A stretch of 64,000 bases of DNA from JASLDZ01 sp965199975 (GTDB lineage Bacteria > Pseudomonadota > Alphaproteobacteria > Caulobacterales > Caulobacteraceae), in NCBI GenBank assembly GCA_965199975.1, contig OZ241340.1, positions 124,001-188,000 of the forward strand. Reading direction: 5' to 3'. The translations under genes were made by a program, and so were the position numbers. The notes under the pieces are model-generated. The model was not told where the DNA came from. It did not search any database and saw nothing but the letters and a program-made list of their open reading frames with translations. Below are positions 24,843 through 32,551 of the stretch, piece by piece; the first letter of the stretch is position 1, and each line of letters begins with the position of its first letter.

Positions 24843-26189
24843 ATGTCCGCACCGGAGCCCGTCAGTCGTCTGCGCACGCGTCGTGAGCGGCTGCGCCTGC
24901 ACCTGCGTGCGCGGCGTACCTGGCGCATGGCGGTGCTGGTGGCGGTGGCCGCGCTGGCCGGGGCGGCGGCGGCGCTGTTCGCGCGGCTGTGCGACGGGGC
25001 CATGCGTGTGCACGCCCAACTCTATGCGCTCAGCCCCTGGGCGACGCTGGCCCTTCTGCCGCTGGGCTTCGTCGCCGCCGCATGGCTCACGCTGCGCTTC
25101 GCGCCCGAGGCGGCGGGCAGCGGCATCCCACAGGTGATCGCCGCGGCGCAGCAGCGCTGGCGCGGGCGCTGGGGCGGTCAGCGCGTCACCCTGCGCACGG
25201 CGGCGTGGAAGACGTTGCTTACCGCCATGGTGCTCGTATGCGGCGGCTCCATCGGCCGCGAGGGTCCGACGGTGCAGGTGGTGGCCGGCATCGTGCGCAC
25301 CCTTACCCGCGGGCTGAAGGGCGGCCCGGGGCGACGCGCGATCATCATCGCCGGTGGCGCCGCGGGCGTCTCGGCCGCCTTCAACACCCCCATCGCCGGC
25401 ATCGTCTTCGGGGTGGAGGAGCTGGCGCACGGGTTCGACAGCCGCACCCACACCGCCGTCATCCTTGTGGTCGTGGCCGCGGGTTTCTCGTCCTACGCCC
25501 TGCAGGGCGACTACGCCTACTTCGGCGTGCTGAACGCCGACAGCGCGCTTGGCCCCGCCTGGATCGCGGCGCCGCTGATCGGCCTGGTCGGCGGCCTGTG
25601 CGGCGGCGTGTTCTCGCGCCTCCTGGCTTTCATGATCGGGCCGCGCGCCAACCCGGTGAGCAACTGGCGCCGCGCGCATCCGCTTTTGTTCGCCCTGGGC
25701 TGCGGGCTGGTCGCCGCGTCGGTGGCAGCGATCAGCGGCGGGGCCACGTTTGGAGCGGGCTACGCCGAGGCCAAGTCGCTCATCGCCGACCATCCTGACC
25801 GCGGCGCGGGCTTCGCCCTGGGCAAGGCGGTGGCGAGCCTCGCCGCGTCGGTGGCCGGCGCGCCTGGCGGCATTTTCGCGCCTTCGCTTGCCACAGGAGC
25901 CGGCATTGGCGCGGCCTTCACCAAGATCGGCCTGCACGTGGCCAGCCGCGACGCGGTGGTGCTGGGCATGACCAGCTACCTCTCGGGCGTCGTGCAGGCG
26001 CCGCTGACCGCCGCGGTGATCCTGATGGAGATGACTCGCGACCCCGGCTTGGTCGGGCCGCTGCTGCTGGCCGCCCTGCTCGCGCGCTGGGCCTCGGGCT
26101 GGATCATGCCCGAGCCCATCTATCACGTGCTCTCCCGCGCCTGGCGCGCCCCCACCGGGCCGCGCGCCAGCGACACCGCCCTGGCGTGA
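24843..26189 (+). CDS. ClC-family chloride channel or H+/Cl- antiporter
   Basis: The 448-residue membrane protein keeps the ClC filter motifs: GSGIPQV (about residue 92), GREGPTVQ with the gating Glu (about 139), GIFAPSLATG (about 345), plus VEELAHG where the proton-glutamate of antiporters lies. The N-terminus is very basic (RLRTRRERLRLHLRARR). It exchanges or conducts chloride across the inner membrane, for example in acid response. No CBS domains follow, so it is the short bacterial type. The downstream DUF817 gene starts within its stop (GTGA), so the two are co-translated. Antiporter rather than channel is likely from the two glutamates. Confidence 0.9.
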   Translation: MSAPEPVSRLRTRRERLRLHLRARRTWRMAVLVAVAALAGAAAALFARLCDGAMRVHAQLYALSPWATLALLPLGFVAAAWLTLRFAPEAAGSGIPQVIAAAQQRWRGRWGGQRVTLRTAAWKTLLTAMVLVCGGSIGREGPTVQVVAGIVRTLTRGLKGGPGRRAIIIAGGAAGVSAAFNTPIAGIVFGVEELAHGFDSRTHTAVILVVVAAGFSSYALQGDYAYFGVLNADSALGPAWIAAPLIGLVGGLCGGVFSRLLAFMIGPRANPVSNWRRAHPLLFALGCGLVAASVAAISGGATFGAGYAEAKSLIADHPDRGAGFALGKAVASLAASVAGAPGGIFAPSLATGAGIGAAFTKIGLHVASRDAVVLGMTSYLSGVVQAPLTAAVILMEMTRDPGLVGPLLLAALLARWASGWIMPEPIYHVLSRAWRAPTGPRASDTALA

Positions 26190-27058
26190 CCTCTCGGGCC
26201 GCCCGCGGATGGCCGGAGCTGCCGATCGAGCGCTTGGGCCGTCGCCTGCTGGGCGCGATGGAGGCCCGGGCGCAGCGTACGGCCGTCGGCCGCTTCGCCT
26301 TCGAATTCCTGATGTTCGGGCTGAAGCAGGCCTGGGGATGCGTGTTCGGCGCGGCCATGCTGCTGGCGATCGCCGCCACCCACCTGCTATGGCCGGCGCA
26401 CGCTCCCCTCGCCCGCTACGACGCGCTGGTCCTGGCGGCGGTGGCGATCCAGGCCGCCATGCTCCTCCTGCGGCTGGAGGACGGGCGCGAGTTCGCAGCC
26501 ATCCTGCTCTTCCACGCCGTTGGCACCGGCATGGAGCTGTTCAAGACCGCCTCAGGCTCCTGGAGCTACCCCGAGCCCAGCCTGCTGCGGCTGGGCGGCG
26601 TGCCGCTGTTCTCGGGCTTCATGTACGCCTCGGTGGGCAGCTACATAGCGCGCATCTGGCGCATCCAGAGCTTCCGCTTCACCGACTTCCCGCCTGCCTG
26701 GGAGACCTGGGCGCTGGCCGCGGCCATCTACGCCAACTTCTTCCTCGATCACTTCGGTCTGGACCTGCGCTGGGCGCTGTTCGGGGCGGCGGCGCTCGTG
26801 TTCCGCCGCACCATGGTGATCTTCCGCCCCGATCGGGTGGACCGGCGCATGCCGCTGCTGCTGGGCTTCGGTCTTGTGGCGCTGTTCATCTGGTTCGCCG
26901 AAAACCTGGCCACCTTCAGCCACGCCTGGCTCTATCCCGCCCAACGCCATGCCTGGACGCTCGTCGCGCCGGAGAAGCTGGGCAGCTGGCTGCTGCTGGC
27001 GATCATCAGCTTCGTGCTCGTCACGCTGGTGCGCCGCCCGCAGCCGCCCGTTCCTTGA
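26186..27058 (+). CDS. DUF817 integral membrane protein
   Basis: The 290-residue protein has a short basic N-terminus, FAFEFLMFGLKQAWGCVFG, and then eight or so hydrophobic segments. Features typical of DUF817 (YoaT-like) include FHAVGTGMELFKTASGSWSYPEP and FSGFMYASVGSYI around the middle, and NLATFSHAWLYP near the end. The function of the family is unknown. The start is GTG 26186 overlapping the clcA stop, so it is likely produced with the chloride transporter. The conserved Glu, Lys and Trp in the GMELFKTASGSWSYPEP block face the membrane and could bind a small ligand, but this is speculation. Confidence 0.85.
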   Translation: MTSRAARGWPELPIERLGRRLLGAMEARAQRTAVGRFAFEFLMFGLKQAWGCVFGAAMLLAIAATHLLWPAHAPLARYDALVLAAVAIQAAMLLLRLEDGREFAAILLFHAVGTGMELFKTASGSWSYPEPSLLRLGGVPLFSGFMYASVGSYIARIWRIQSFRFTDFPPAWETWALAAAIYANFFLDHFGLDLRWALFGAAALVFRRTMVIFRPDRVDRRMPLLLGFGLVALFIWFAENLATFSHAWLYPAQRHAWTLVAPEKLGSWLLLAIISFVLVTLVRRPQPPVP

Positions 27059-27078
27059 CTTGGCCCGTTCCTTGACTT
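27046..27078. repeat. Tandem duplication containing TTGACT
   Basis: The 16-mer GCCCGTTCCTTGACTT occurs at 27046-27061 and again at 27063-27078 with a one-base gap (17-bp period). The first copy includes the DUF817 stop. Each copy carries TTGACT, the alphaproteobacterial -35 consensus, ahead of argD, so the duplication may have doubled a promoter element. No convincing -10 box was found. Confidence 0.6.
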
Positions 27079-27160
27079 CGGGGGGGCCGGGACGCAGGTT
27101 CCGCGGCCTCTGACGTCCTCGGCTGACCGCCGGGGACGCCGTCGTTTTGGAGGCGCCCTC

Positions 27161-28417
27161 ATGGCCGCTCCGGAGGCGAAGCCCGCCGTTCCCGCCGACC
27201 ACCTTCTGGGCGTCTACAACCGCGCCCCCCTGGCGTTCGAACGCGGGCAGGGCGTGCGCCTAACCTCCACCGACGGCGACGAGTATCTGGACTGCATCGC
27301 CGGCATCGCCGTCAATGCGCTGGGCCACGCCCATCCACGCCTGGTGGAGGCGGTCACCCGCCAGGCGCAGAAGCTGTGGCACGTCTCCAACGTCTACCGC
27401 ATCCCCGACCAGGAGGCGCTGGCGCTGGCGCTGACCGACGCCAGCTTCGCCGACGTGGCGTTCTTCACCAACTCCGGCTCGGAGGCGGTGGAGTGCGCGC
27501 TGAAGACCGCGCGCAAGTACCATTCCGTCAACGGAAACCCCGAGCGGATCGACGTGATCGGATTCGACGGCTCCTTCCATGGCCGCACCTACGCGGCGGT
27601 GAACGCGGCGGGAAACCCGACCTACGTAGATGGCTTCGGCCCGCGCCTGCCGGGCTACGTCCAGCTCGCCTTCGGCGACCACGACGCGATCGAGGCCGCG
27701 ATCGCCTCTCCCAGCACCGCGGCGGTGATCCTCGAGCCGGTGCAGGGCGAGGGCGGCGCGCGCTTCGTGCCCGACGTATGCCTGCGCGGCTTGCGCAAGT
27801 TATGCTCCGAACACGGCGTATTGCTGATCTATGACGAGGTGCAGTGCGGGCTGGGACGCACCGGCAAGCTGTTCGCCTACGAGTGGGCCGAGCGCGAGGG
27901 CGAACCCGCCGCGCCTGACATCATGTGCCTGGCCAAGGCGCTGGGCGGCGGATTTCCCGTGGGCGCGTGCCTGGCCACCGCCGAGGCGGCGAAGGGCATG
28001 ACAGTAGGCGCCCACGGCTCGACCTACGGCGGCAATCCGCTGGCCATGGCGGTGGCGCGCGAGACGTTCAGCCTTCTGAACGATGAGGCGCTTCTTGAGC
28101 ACGTGCGCGAGACCGCCGGCTGGTTCACCCAGCAGCTCAGCGGCGTGCGCGACCGCTTCCCCGATATCGTGCTTGAGATTCGCGGCCGCGGCCTCCTGAT
28201 CGGCCTCAAGCTCGTCACCAACAACCGCGCCTTCATGGCGCTGGCGCGCGACGCCAAGCTGCTTGTGGCGGGCGGCGGCGACAATTGCGTGCGCCTGCTC
28301 CCGCCGCTGATCATCACTCGCGAAGAGGCGCGCGAGGCGGTTGAGAAGCTGGAGCGCGCCTGCGAGGCCGCCCGCGCCGGGTTGCAAGAGGCCGCCGCGC
28401 AGGTCGCACCGGCGTGA
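27161..28417 (+). CDS. argD: Acetylornithine/succinyldiaminopimelate aminotransferase
   Basis: The 418-residue PLP enzyme shows class-III aminotransferase marks: EYLDCIAGIAVNALGHAHP, FFTNSGSEAVECALKTAR (phosphate-binding), GRTYAAVNAAGNP, ILEPVQGEGG, LLIYDEVQCGLGRTG and the Schiff-base Lys in MCLAKALGGGFPVGA. It converts N-acetylglutamate semialdehyde to acetylornithine in arginine synthesis and may also serve lysine synthesis. It is first of an operon with argF (four-base GTGA overlap). Start ATG 27161 follows GGAGG. The arrangement argD-argF is usual in Caulobacter relatives; hslO, which often follows, is absent here. Confidence 0.95.
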   Translation: MAAPEAKPAVPADHLLGVYNRAPLAFERGQGVRLTSTDGDEYLDCIAGIAVNALGHAHPRLVEAVTRQAQKLWHVSNVYRIPDQEALALALTDASFADVAFFTNSGSEAVECALKTARKYHSVNGNPERIDVIGFDGSFHGRTYAAVNAAGNPTYVDGFGPRLPGYVQLAFGDHDAIEAAIASPSTAAVILEPVQGEGGARFVPDVCLRGLRKLCSEHGVLLIYDEVQCGLGRTGKLFAYEWAEREGEPAAPDIMCLAKALGGGFPVGACLATAEAAKGMTVGAHGSTYGGNPLAMAVARETFSLLNDEALLEHVRETAGWFTQQLSGVRDRFPDIVLEIRGRGLLIGLKLVTNNRAFMALARDAKLLVAGGGDNCVRLLPPLIITREEAREAVEKLERACEAARAGLQEAAAQVAPA

Positions 28418-29346
28418 GCGCGCCGCGGCACTTCCTCGACCTGTGGAGGCTTGAAGCGCAGACGCTGCGCGCCATCCTCGATGACGCCGCCCGCCGCAAG
28501 ACGGCGCGCGCGGGCAAGCCGCAGGGAGCCGTGGACGCCGATGCGCCCGCACGCGACCGGGTGCTCGCCATGCTGTTCGAGAAGCACTCCACCCGTACGC
28601 GCTTCTCCTTCGACGCGGCCATGCGTCAGCTCGGCGGCGCGACGATCATCGTCAACTCCAGCGAGACGCAGGTCGGCCGCGGCGAGCCGGCCAGCGACAC
28701 CGCCCAGGTGCTCTCGCGCATGGTCGATGCGGTGATGATCCGCGCCATCGACCACGAGGAGGTGGAGCGCTTCTCCCAGGCGGCCACGGTGCCGGTGATC
28801 AACGGCCTGACCGACCGCAGCCACCCCTGCCAGATCCTGGCTGACCTCCTCACCTTCGAGGAGGAGAAGGGGCCGATCACCGGACGCACCGTGGCGTGGG
28901 TAGGCGACGGCAACAACGTGTGCGCCTCGCTGATCCACGCCGCCGGGCGCTTCGACTTCAAGCTCAACATCGCCTGCCCGGCCGACTACCACCCCGACCT
29001 GATGGACTTCGCCCGCGCCGACGTGGGCGAGCGCGTCACCATCGGCCACGACCCCCGCGCCGCGGTGGAGGGGGCCGAAGCGGTGTTCACCGACACCTGG
29101 GTCTCAATGGGCGATGTGGACCACGACGCGCGCCTGCATGCCTTCGAGCACTTCCAGGTGGACGACGCGCTGATGGACGCCGCTGCGCCCGCCGCCATCT
29201 TCCTGCACTGCCTGCCCGCCCACCGTGGCGAAGAGGTCACCGACTCGGTGATCGACGGCCCGCGATCGCGTGTGTTCGAAGAGGCTGAAAATCGCGTCCA
29301 CGCCCAGAAGGCGGTGCTCGCCTGGTGCTTTGGCGCAGCGCGCTAG
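28414..29346 (+). CDS. argF: Ornithine carbamoyltransferase
   Basis: The 310-residue enzyme has the carbamoyl-phosphate loop KHSTRTR (about residues 57-63), the HPCQILAD block, the ornithine SMG loop (WVSMGD), and the catalytic FLHCLPAHRGEEV near the C-terminus. It makes citrulline from ornithine and carbamoyl phosphate. Its GTG start overlaps the argD stop, so expression is coupled. A stretch rich in charged residues (RARAGKPQGAVDADAPAR) near residue 35 looks like a small insertion compared with the E. coli enzyme. The gene ends one base before the stop of the convergent epimerase. Confidence 0.96.
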   Translation: MSAPRHFLDLWRLEAQTLRAILDDAARRKTARAGKPQGAVDADAPARDRVLAMLFEKHSTRTRFSFDAAMRQLGGATIIVNSSETQVGRGEPASDTAQVLSRMVDAVMIRAIDHEEVERFSQAATVPVINGLTDRSHPCQILADLLTFEEEKGPITGRTVAWVGDGNNVCASLIHAAGRFDFKLNIACPADYHPDLMDFARADVGERVTIGHDPRAAVEGAEAVFTDTWVSMGDVDHDARLHAFEHFQVDDALMDAAAPAAIFLHCLPAHRGEEVTDSVIDGPRSRVFEEAENRVHAQKAVLAWCFGAAR

Positions 29347-29347
29347 G

Positions 29348-30232
29348 TCAGCCCGCCACCGCCCGCATCGACCAGCCGAGCTCTCGCGTCTCGCCGGGCG
29401 CTATATGCATCAACCCCGGTTTCTCCGTGAACGGGCCATCGAAGCCTTCGGGATCGGCGAAGCCGCGCCAGGGCTCGATGCACAGGAAGTCGCCGGCCTG
29501 CGGCTTGGTCCATAGGCCGAGTTCCGTGAAGCCGATCCAGGCGATCTCCAGCGCCACCGCGCCGGGCGCCTCGTAGCGCAGCGCCGCCCCCACCGGCTTG
29601 TCGAGGATGATCGCGTCGTCGGCGAACAAGGCCCGGTTCACCGCCAGCACCCGCCCATCGATCGGCGAGGGTTTGAGTTGCGGATCGACAGCGCCTGCGG
29701 GCGTGAGGCGGCGGATCGTCGGCTCCTGCGGATCGGCGAAGATCACGCGGTGTGCGTCGGCGGCCACGTCCGGCGACAGCGGCCAGCGGAATGCGGGATG
29801 GGCGCCCAGCGATGCCGGTAGGGTGTCGTCGCCAGGATTGGTCAGCGCGAAACTGGCGCTCAGGGCGCCGTCGGCCACGGCGTATCCAACCTCCAGACGG
29901 AAGGGCCACGGGTAGATGGCGCGGGTGGCGTCGTCGTCTTCCAGCCGCAGCGTGCAGGCCGCATCGCTCCGCTCCAGCCAGCTCCACTTCATGTCGCGCG
30001 CGAAGCCGTGCTGGCCCATGTGGCGGGTCGATCCGTCGGGCAGGCGCAGCGTGGCGTCGTTCAGCTTGCCGATGATGGGGAACAACACCGGCGCGCGTCG
30101 CGGCCAGGCCGGGCCGCCGTCCCACTGCAGCTCACCGAAACGGGCGTGGCGGATCGATTGCAGCTCGGCCCCGTGGTCGGACACCTTCACCTGCAGCCTG
30201 TCGTCGCCGAACACGTGCAGCTGGTCGCTCAT
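29348..30232 (-). CDS. Aldose 1-epimerase family protein (LacX/YphB-like)
   Basis: The 294-residue beta-sandwich protein contains GAELQSIRHARFGELQWDGG, VLFPIIGKLND, GQHGFARDMKW (a conserved His), SLGAHPAFRWPL (second conserved His) and FLCIEPWRGFADPEG (catalytic-type Glu). This pattern matches the LacX-like branch of the galactose mutarotase superfamily. It may interconvert anomers of hexoses or hexose phosphates. Start ATG 30232 gives the usual length and puts SDQLHVFGDDRLQV at the N-terminus; an upstream ATG at 30292 would run across the rpsU terminator. It is downstream of rpsU but separated by that terminator. Confidence 0.88.
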   Translation of the reverse strand: MSDQLHVFGDDRLQVKVSDHGAELQSIRHARFGELQWDGGPAWPRRAPVLFPIIGKLNDATLRLPDGSTRHMGQHGFARDMKWSWLERSDAACTLRLEDDDATRAIYPWPFRLEVGYAVADGALSASFALTNPGDDTLPASLGAHPAFRWPLSPDVAADAHRVIFADPQEPTIRRLTPAGAVDPQLKPSPIDGRVLAVNRALFADDAIILDKPVGAALRYEAPGAVALEIAWIGFTELGLWTKPQAGDFLCIEPWRGFADPEGFDGPFTEKPGLMHIAPGETRELGWSMRAVAG

Positions 30233-30257
30233 GGCGCAGGCTCCCTGGATGGCGGGC

Positions 30258-30286
30258 AAAGAAAAAGCCCGGCGCAGGCCGGGCTC
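30258..30286 (-). terminator. Rho-independent terminator of rpsU
   Basis: On the minus strand an 8-bp stem AGCCCGGC/GCCGGGCT with a 4-base loop (30266-30285) is followed by TTTTTCTTT (30258-30266). It lies 29 bp past the rpsU stop and upstream of the epimerase. Confidence 0.88.
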
Positions 30287-30313
30287 ATTCAACGCGTCGA
30301 TCCGCGAAAAGCC

Positions 30314-30559
30314 TCAGCGGCCGCCGGTGCGGGGCTTGGGCTTGGGCGCGGCGATCAGGCCTTCGCGCTGGGCGCGCTTGCGGGCCAGCTTGCGGGCGCG
30401 GCGCACGGCTTCCGCCGCCTGGCGGGCGCGCTTCTCCGAAGGCTTCTCGTAGTGCACGTGCCGCTTCATCTCGCGGAAGGTGCCTTCGCGCTGCATCTTC
30501 TTCTTCAGCGCCTTGAGCGCCTGGTCGACGTTGTTGTCGCGGACGAAAATCTGGACGAT
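30314..30559 (-). CDS. rpsU: Ribosomal protein bS21, apparent ATC start codon
   Basis: The 81-residue reading has the complete bS21 sequence: VQIFVRDNNVDQALKALKKK, then MQREGTFREMKRHVHYEKPS, and a basic Arg/Lys/Ala tail typical of alphaproteobacterial S21. bS21 helps initiation on the 30S subunit. The conserved 21 N-terminal codons have no ATG, GTG or TTG; an in-frame TAG lies ten codons upstream and the only start at the expected place is ATC (30557-30559), with AGGAGG eight bases before it. The first ATG (30496) would remove the conserved N-terminus and lacks a good ribosome site. Either translation starts at ATC, as infC does at ATT, or the base is a sequencing error. Confidence 0.9.
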   Translation of the reverse strand: MVQIFVRDNNVDQALKALKKKMQREGTFREMKRHVHYEKPSEKRARQAAEAVRRARKLARKRAQREGLIAAPKPKPRTGGR

Positions 30560-30573
30560 GGCTAGGCCCTCCT
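30557..30573 (-). promoter_or_regulatory. Perfect Shine-Dalgarno and ATC initiation site of rpsU
   Basis: AGGAGG at 30568-30573 (minus strand) stands eight bases ahead of ATC (30559-30557). Spacing and match to the 16S anti-Shine-Dalgarno are ideal, which argues for initiation at this codon. A non-AUG start would be discriminated against by IF3 and could tie bS21 level to initiation-factor level. Confidence 0.7.
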
Positions 30574-30777
30574 GCTCGGCCTTCCGCTAGCGGGTCGGCC
30601 GAAGGTCCCGAACGGGGTCCGGGGGGCCGTGAGAGAACGGAAACAACGGGATAGTGCGTCCGGAAGGCCTTCGCCCACCGAACTGGTGCGCGCGTCTAGC
30701 AGAGGGTCCCCACCCTGTCCATGCGAAGGCTGCCCGCGATCTGGCGGCGGAGGTTTCGCAGGCGTATCTTGCCACTC

Positions 30778-31491
30778 ATGCCCGACACCCCGGAGAGCGC
30801 CGCCGATCCGATCGCCTCTATGCACGCGCGCCTGGTCGACGCCGCCCTGCGCATGGCGCCCCAGGTCGGCTGGCGCGCCGGCCTTCTCGAAGCGGCGGCG
30901 CGCCAGGCGGGTATCTCGCCGGCGGACGCGGTCGTGCTGATGCCACAAGGCGCGCGCGACCTCGCCGCCGCACTGTTCGCCCGCCACGATGCGGCGGCGG
31001 CTGCAGCCCTGCGCGCTCAGCCCTATCCCGAGCGCGTCAGCGCCCGCATCCGCGCCGGCGTCATGGCGCGCGCCGAGGCGGCCATGGTCGACGAGGCCGC
31101 CGTGCGCCGCGCCAGCGCCTACCTCGCGCTGCCCCAGCACGCGGCGCTGGGCGCGCGGCTCACCTGGGCCACGGCCGACCGGCTCTGGCGCTGGGCGGGC
31201 GACACCGCCACGGACGAGAACCACTATTCGAAGCGCGCCATCCTCGCCGGCGTTCTGGTCTCGGTGATCACCGCCTGGCTGCGCGGCGGCCGCGACAAGG
31301 CCGAAGCGGTGCTCGACGCCCGTCTGCGCGACGTGGCGGGGTTCGAGCGCTGGAAGGCGACGCTGCCGACGCCCGCGGGCTGGACGCAGTCGGCCGCCGC
31401 GAAGCTGGGGACCCTGCGCTACGGCCGTGGTCGGGCGCCGGAGCCAGCGCCGCCGCCGCGCCTCACCGACGCAGGGGCGACAGACGCGTGA
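30778..31491 (+). CDS. COQ9-family ubiquinone biosynthesis protein
   Basis: The 237-residue protein has the COQ9 layout: a TetR-like helical N-terminus (LVDAALRMAPQVGWRAGLLEAAARQAG), the 'R.RI..GVMAR' segment, and the conserved WRWAGDTATDENHYSKRAIL stretch (about residues 135-155) with the COQ9 signature 'W...GD...D.N.YtKR..L'. COQ9 binds lipids and presents substrate to the hydroxylase COQ7 in ubiquinone synthesis. Start ATG 30778 was chosen because the domain begins directly after it; an earlier in-frame ATG at 30721 adds only an Arg-rich tail. It is divergent from rpsU, an arrangement common in alphaproteobacteria, and overlaps the 3' end of purK by 29 bp on the other strand. Confidence 0.9.
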   Translation: MPDTPESAADPIASMHARLVDAALRMAPQVGWRAGLLEAAARQAGISPADAVVLMPQGARDLAAALFARHDAAAAAALRAQPYPERVSARIRAGVMARAEAAMVDEAAVRRASAYLALPQHAALGARLTWATADRLWRWAGDTATDENHYSKRAILAGVLVSVITAWLRGGRDKAEAVLDARLRDVAGFERWKATLPTPAGWTQSAAAKLGTLRYGRGRAPEPAPPPRLTDAGATDA

Positions 31492-32551
31492 CGTGGCCCA
31501 TCTTGCGGCCCGCCGCCGCGTCGCGCTTGCCGTAGAGCCATAGTCGCGCCGAGGGATCGGCGGCCAGCGCCGCCCAGTCCTGCGCCTCCTCGCCCAGCAG
31601 GTTCTCCATCACCGCGGCGGCCAATGGCCGGGTGGGGCCCAACGGCCAGCCCATGACGGCGCGCACGTGCTGCTCGAACTGATCGACCTCGCAGGCGTCG
31701 GCGGTCCAGTGGCCGGTGTTGTGCACCCGCGGCGCGATCTCGTTGACCAGCAGCCGCCCGTCGGACAACTCGAACAGCTCGACGCCGATCACGCCCACAT
31801 AGTCGAGCGCCGTAGTGATGGCGCGGGCGATGCGGTCGGCCTCCGCGCCGGTCTCGGGCGAGACGGCCGCGGGCGCGTGGCTCTGGCGCAGCACGCCGTG
31901 CTCGTGGTGGTTCTGCGCCAGCGGGTAAGCGGCGAAGCTCCCGTCCCACCCTCGGGCGGCGACGATGGAGAGTTCACGCACGAAGGGCGCGCGCGCCTCC
32001 AGTATGCAGGGGCGTCGGCCCAGCTGGGCGAAGGCTTCAGCGCCCTCCTCCGGCGCGTCGATCCAGGCCTGGCCTTTGCCGTCGTAGCCTTCGCGTCGGG
32101 TCTTGAGCAGGGCCGGTGCGCCCAGCTCGGCGAGCGCTGGCGCGATGTCGGCGACCGAGTCGACGGCGGCGAAGGCGGTGGTGGGGCAGTCGTGGGCATT
32201 GAGGAAGGTCTTCTCCTCCAATCGGTCCTGCGCCGTGCGCAACGCCTGCGCACCCGGGGCCACGCGCAGGCCGTCGCGCGCCAAGGCCTCCACCGCATCG
32301 GCCGAGACGTTCTCGAACTCGAAGGTCAGGGCGTCGCAGCGCGCGGCCAGGGCGTGCAGGGCGGCGAGGTCGTCGTAGGCGCCGGTGACCGCATGGGCGG
32401 CAACGCGCGCGGCGGGAGCGCCGGCCTCGCGCCCGAGCACGGCCGTGTCGAAGCCCAGCCGCGCAGCGGCCAGCGCCAGCATGCGGCCGAGCTGCCCGCC
32501 GCCGACGATGCCCAGCGTCGACCCGGGCGGCAGCGGCGGGGGCGCGCTCAG
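31463..32551 (-). CDS. purK: N5-carboxyaminoimidazole ribonucleotide synthase, apparent CTG start
   Basis: The 362-residue ATP-grasp enzyme shows GSTLGIVGGGQLGRMLALAA at its N-terminus, LTFEFENVSADAVEAL, LLKTRREGYDGKGQ (ATP-binding loop), FVRELSIVAAR, EIAPRVHNTGHWT and a C-terminal WLYGKRDAAAGRKMGHV. It makes N5-CAIR from AIR, ATP and bicarbonate, the step before PurE. No ATG, GTG or TTG lies near the domain start. A CTG (32551-32549) overlaps the purE stop as CTGA, exactly where an ATGA or GTGA overlap would be expected, and gives SAPPPLPPGSTLG. I take CTG as the start, translationally coupled to purE. The 3' end overlaps the convergent COQ9 gene. Confidence 0.93.
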   Translation of the reverse strand: MSAPPPLPPGSTLGIVGGGQLGRMLALAAARLGFDTAVLGREAGAPAARVAAHAVTGAYDDLAALHALAARCDALTFEFENVSADAVEALARDGLRVAPGAQALRTAQDRLEEKTFLNAHDCPTTAFAAVDSVADIAPALAELGAPALLKTRREGYDGKGQAWIDAPEEGAEAFAQLGRRPCILEARAPFVRELSIVAARGWDGSFAAYPLAQNHHEHGVLRQSHAPAAVSPETGAEADRIARAITTALDYVGVIGVELFELSDGRLLVNEIAPRVHNTGHWTADACEVDQFEQHVRAVMGWPLGPTRPLAAAVMENLLGEEAQDWAALAADPSARLWLYGKRDAAAGRKMGHVTRLSPLRR

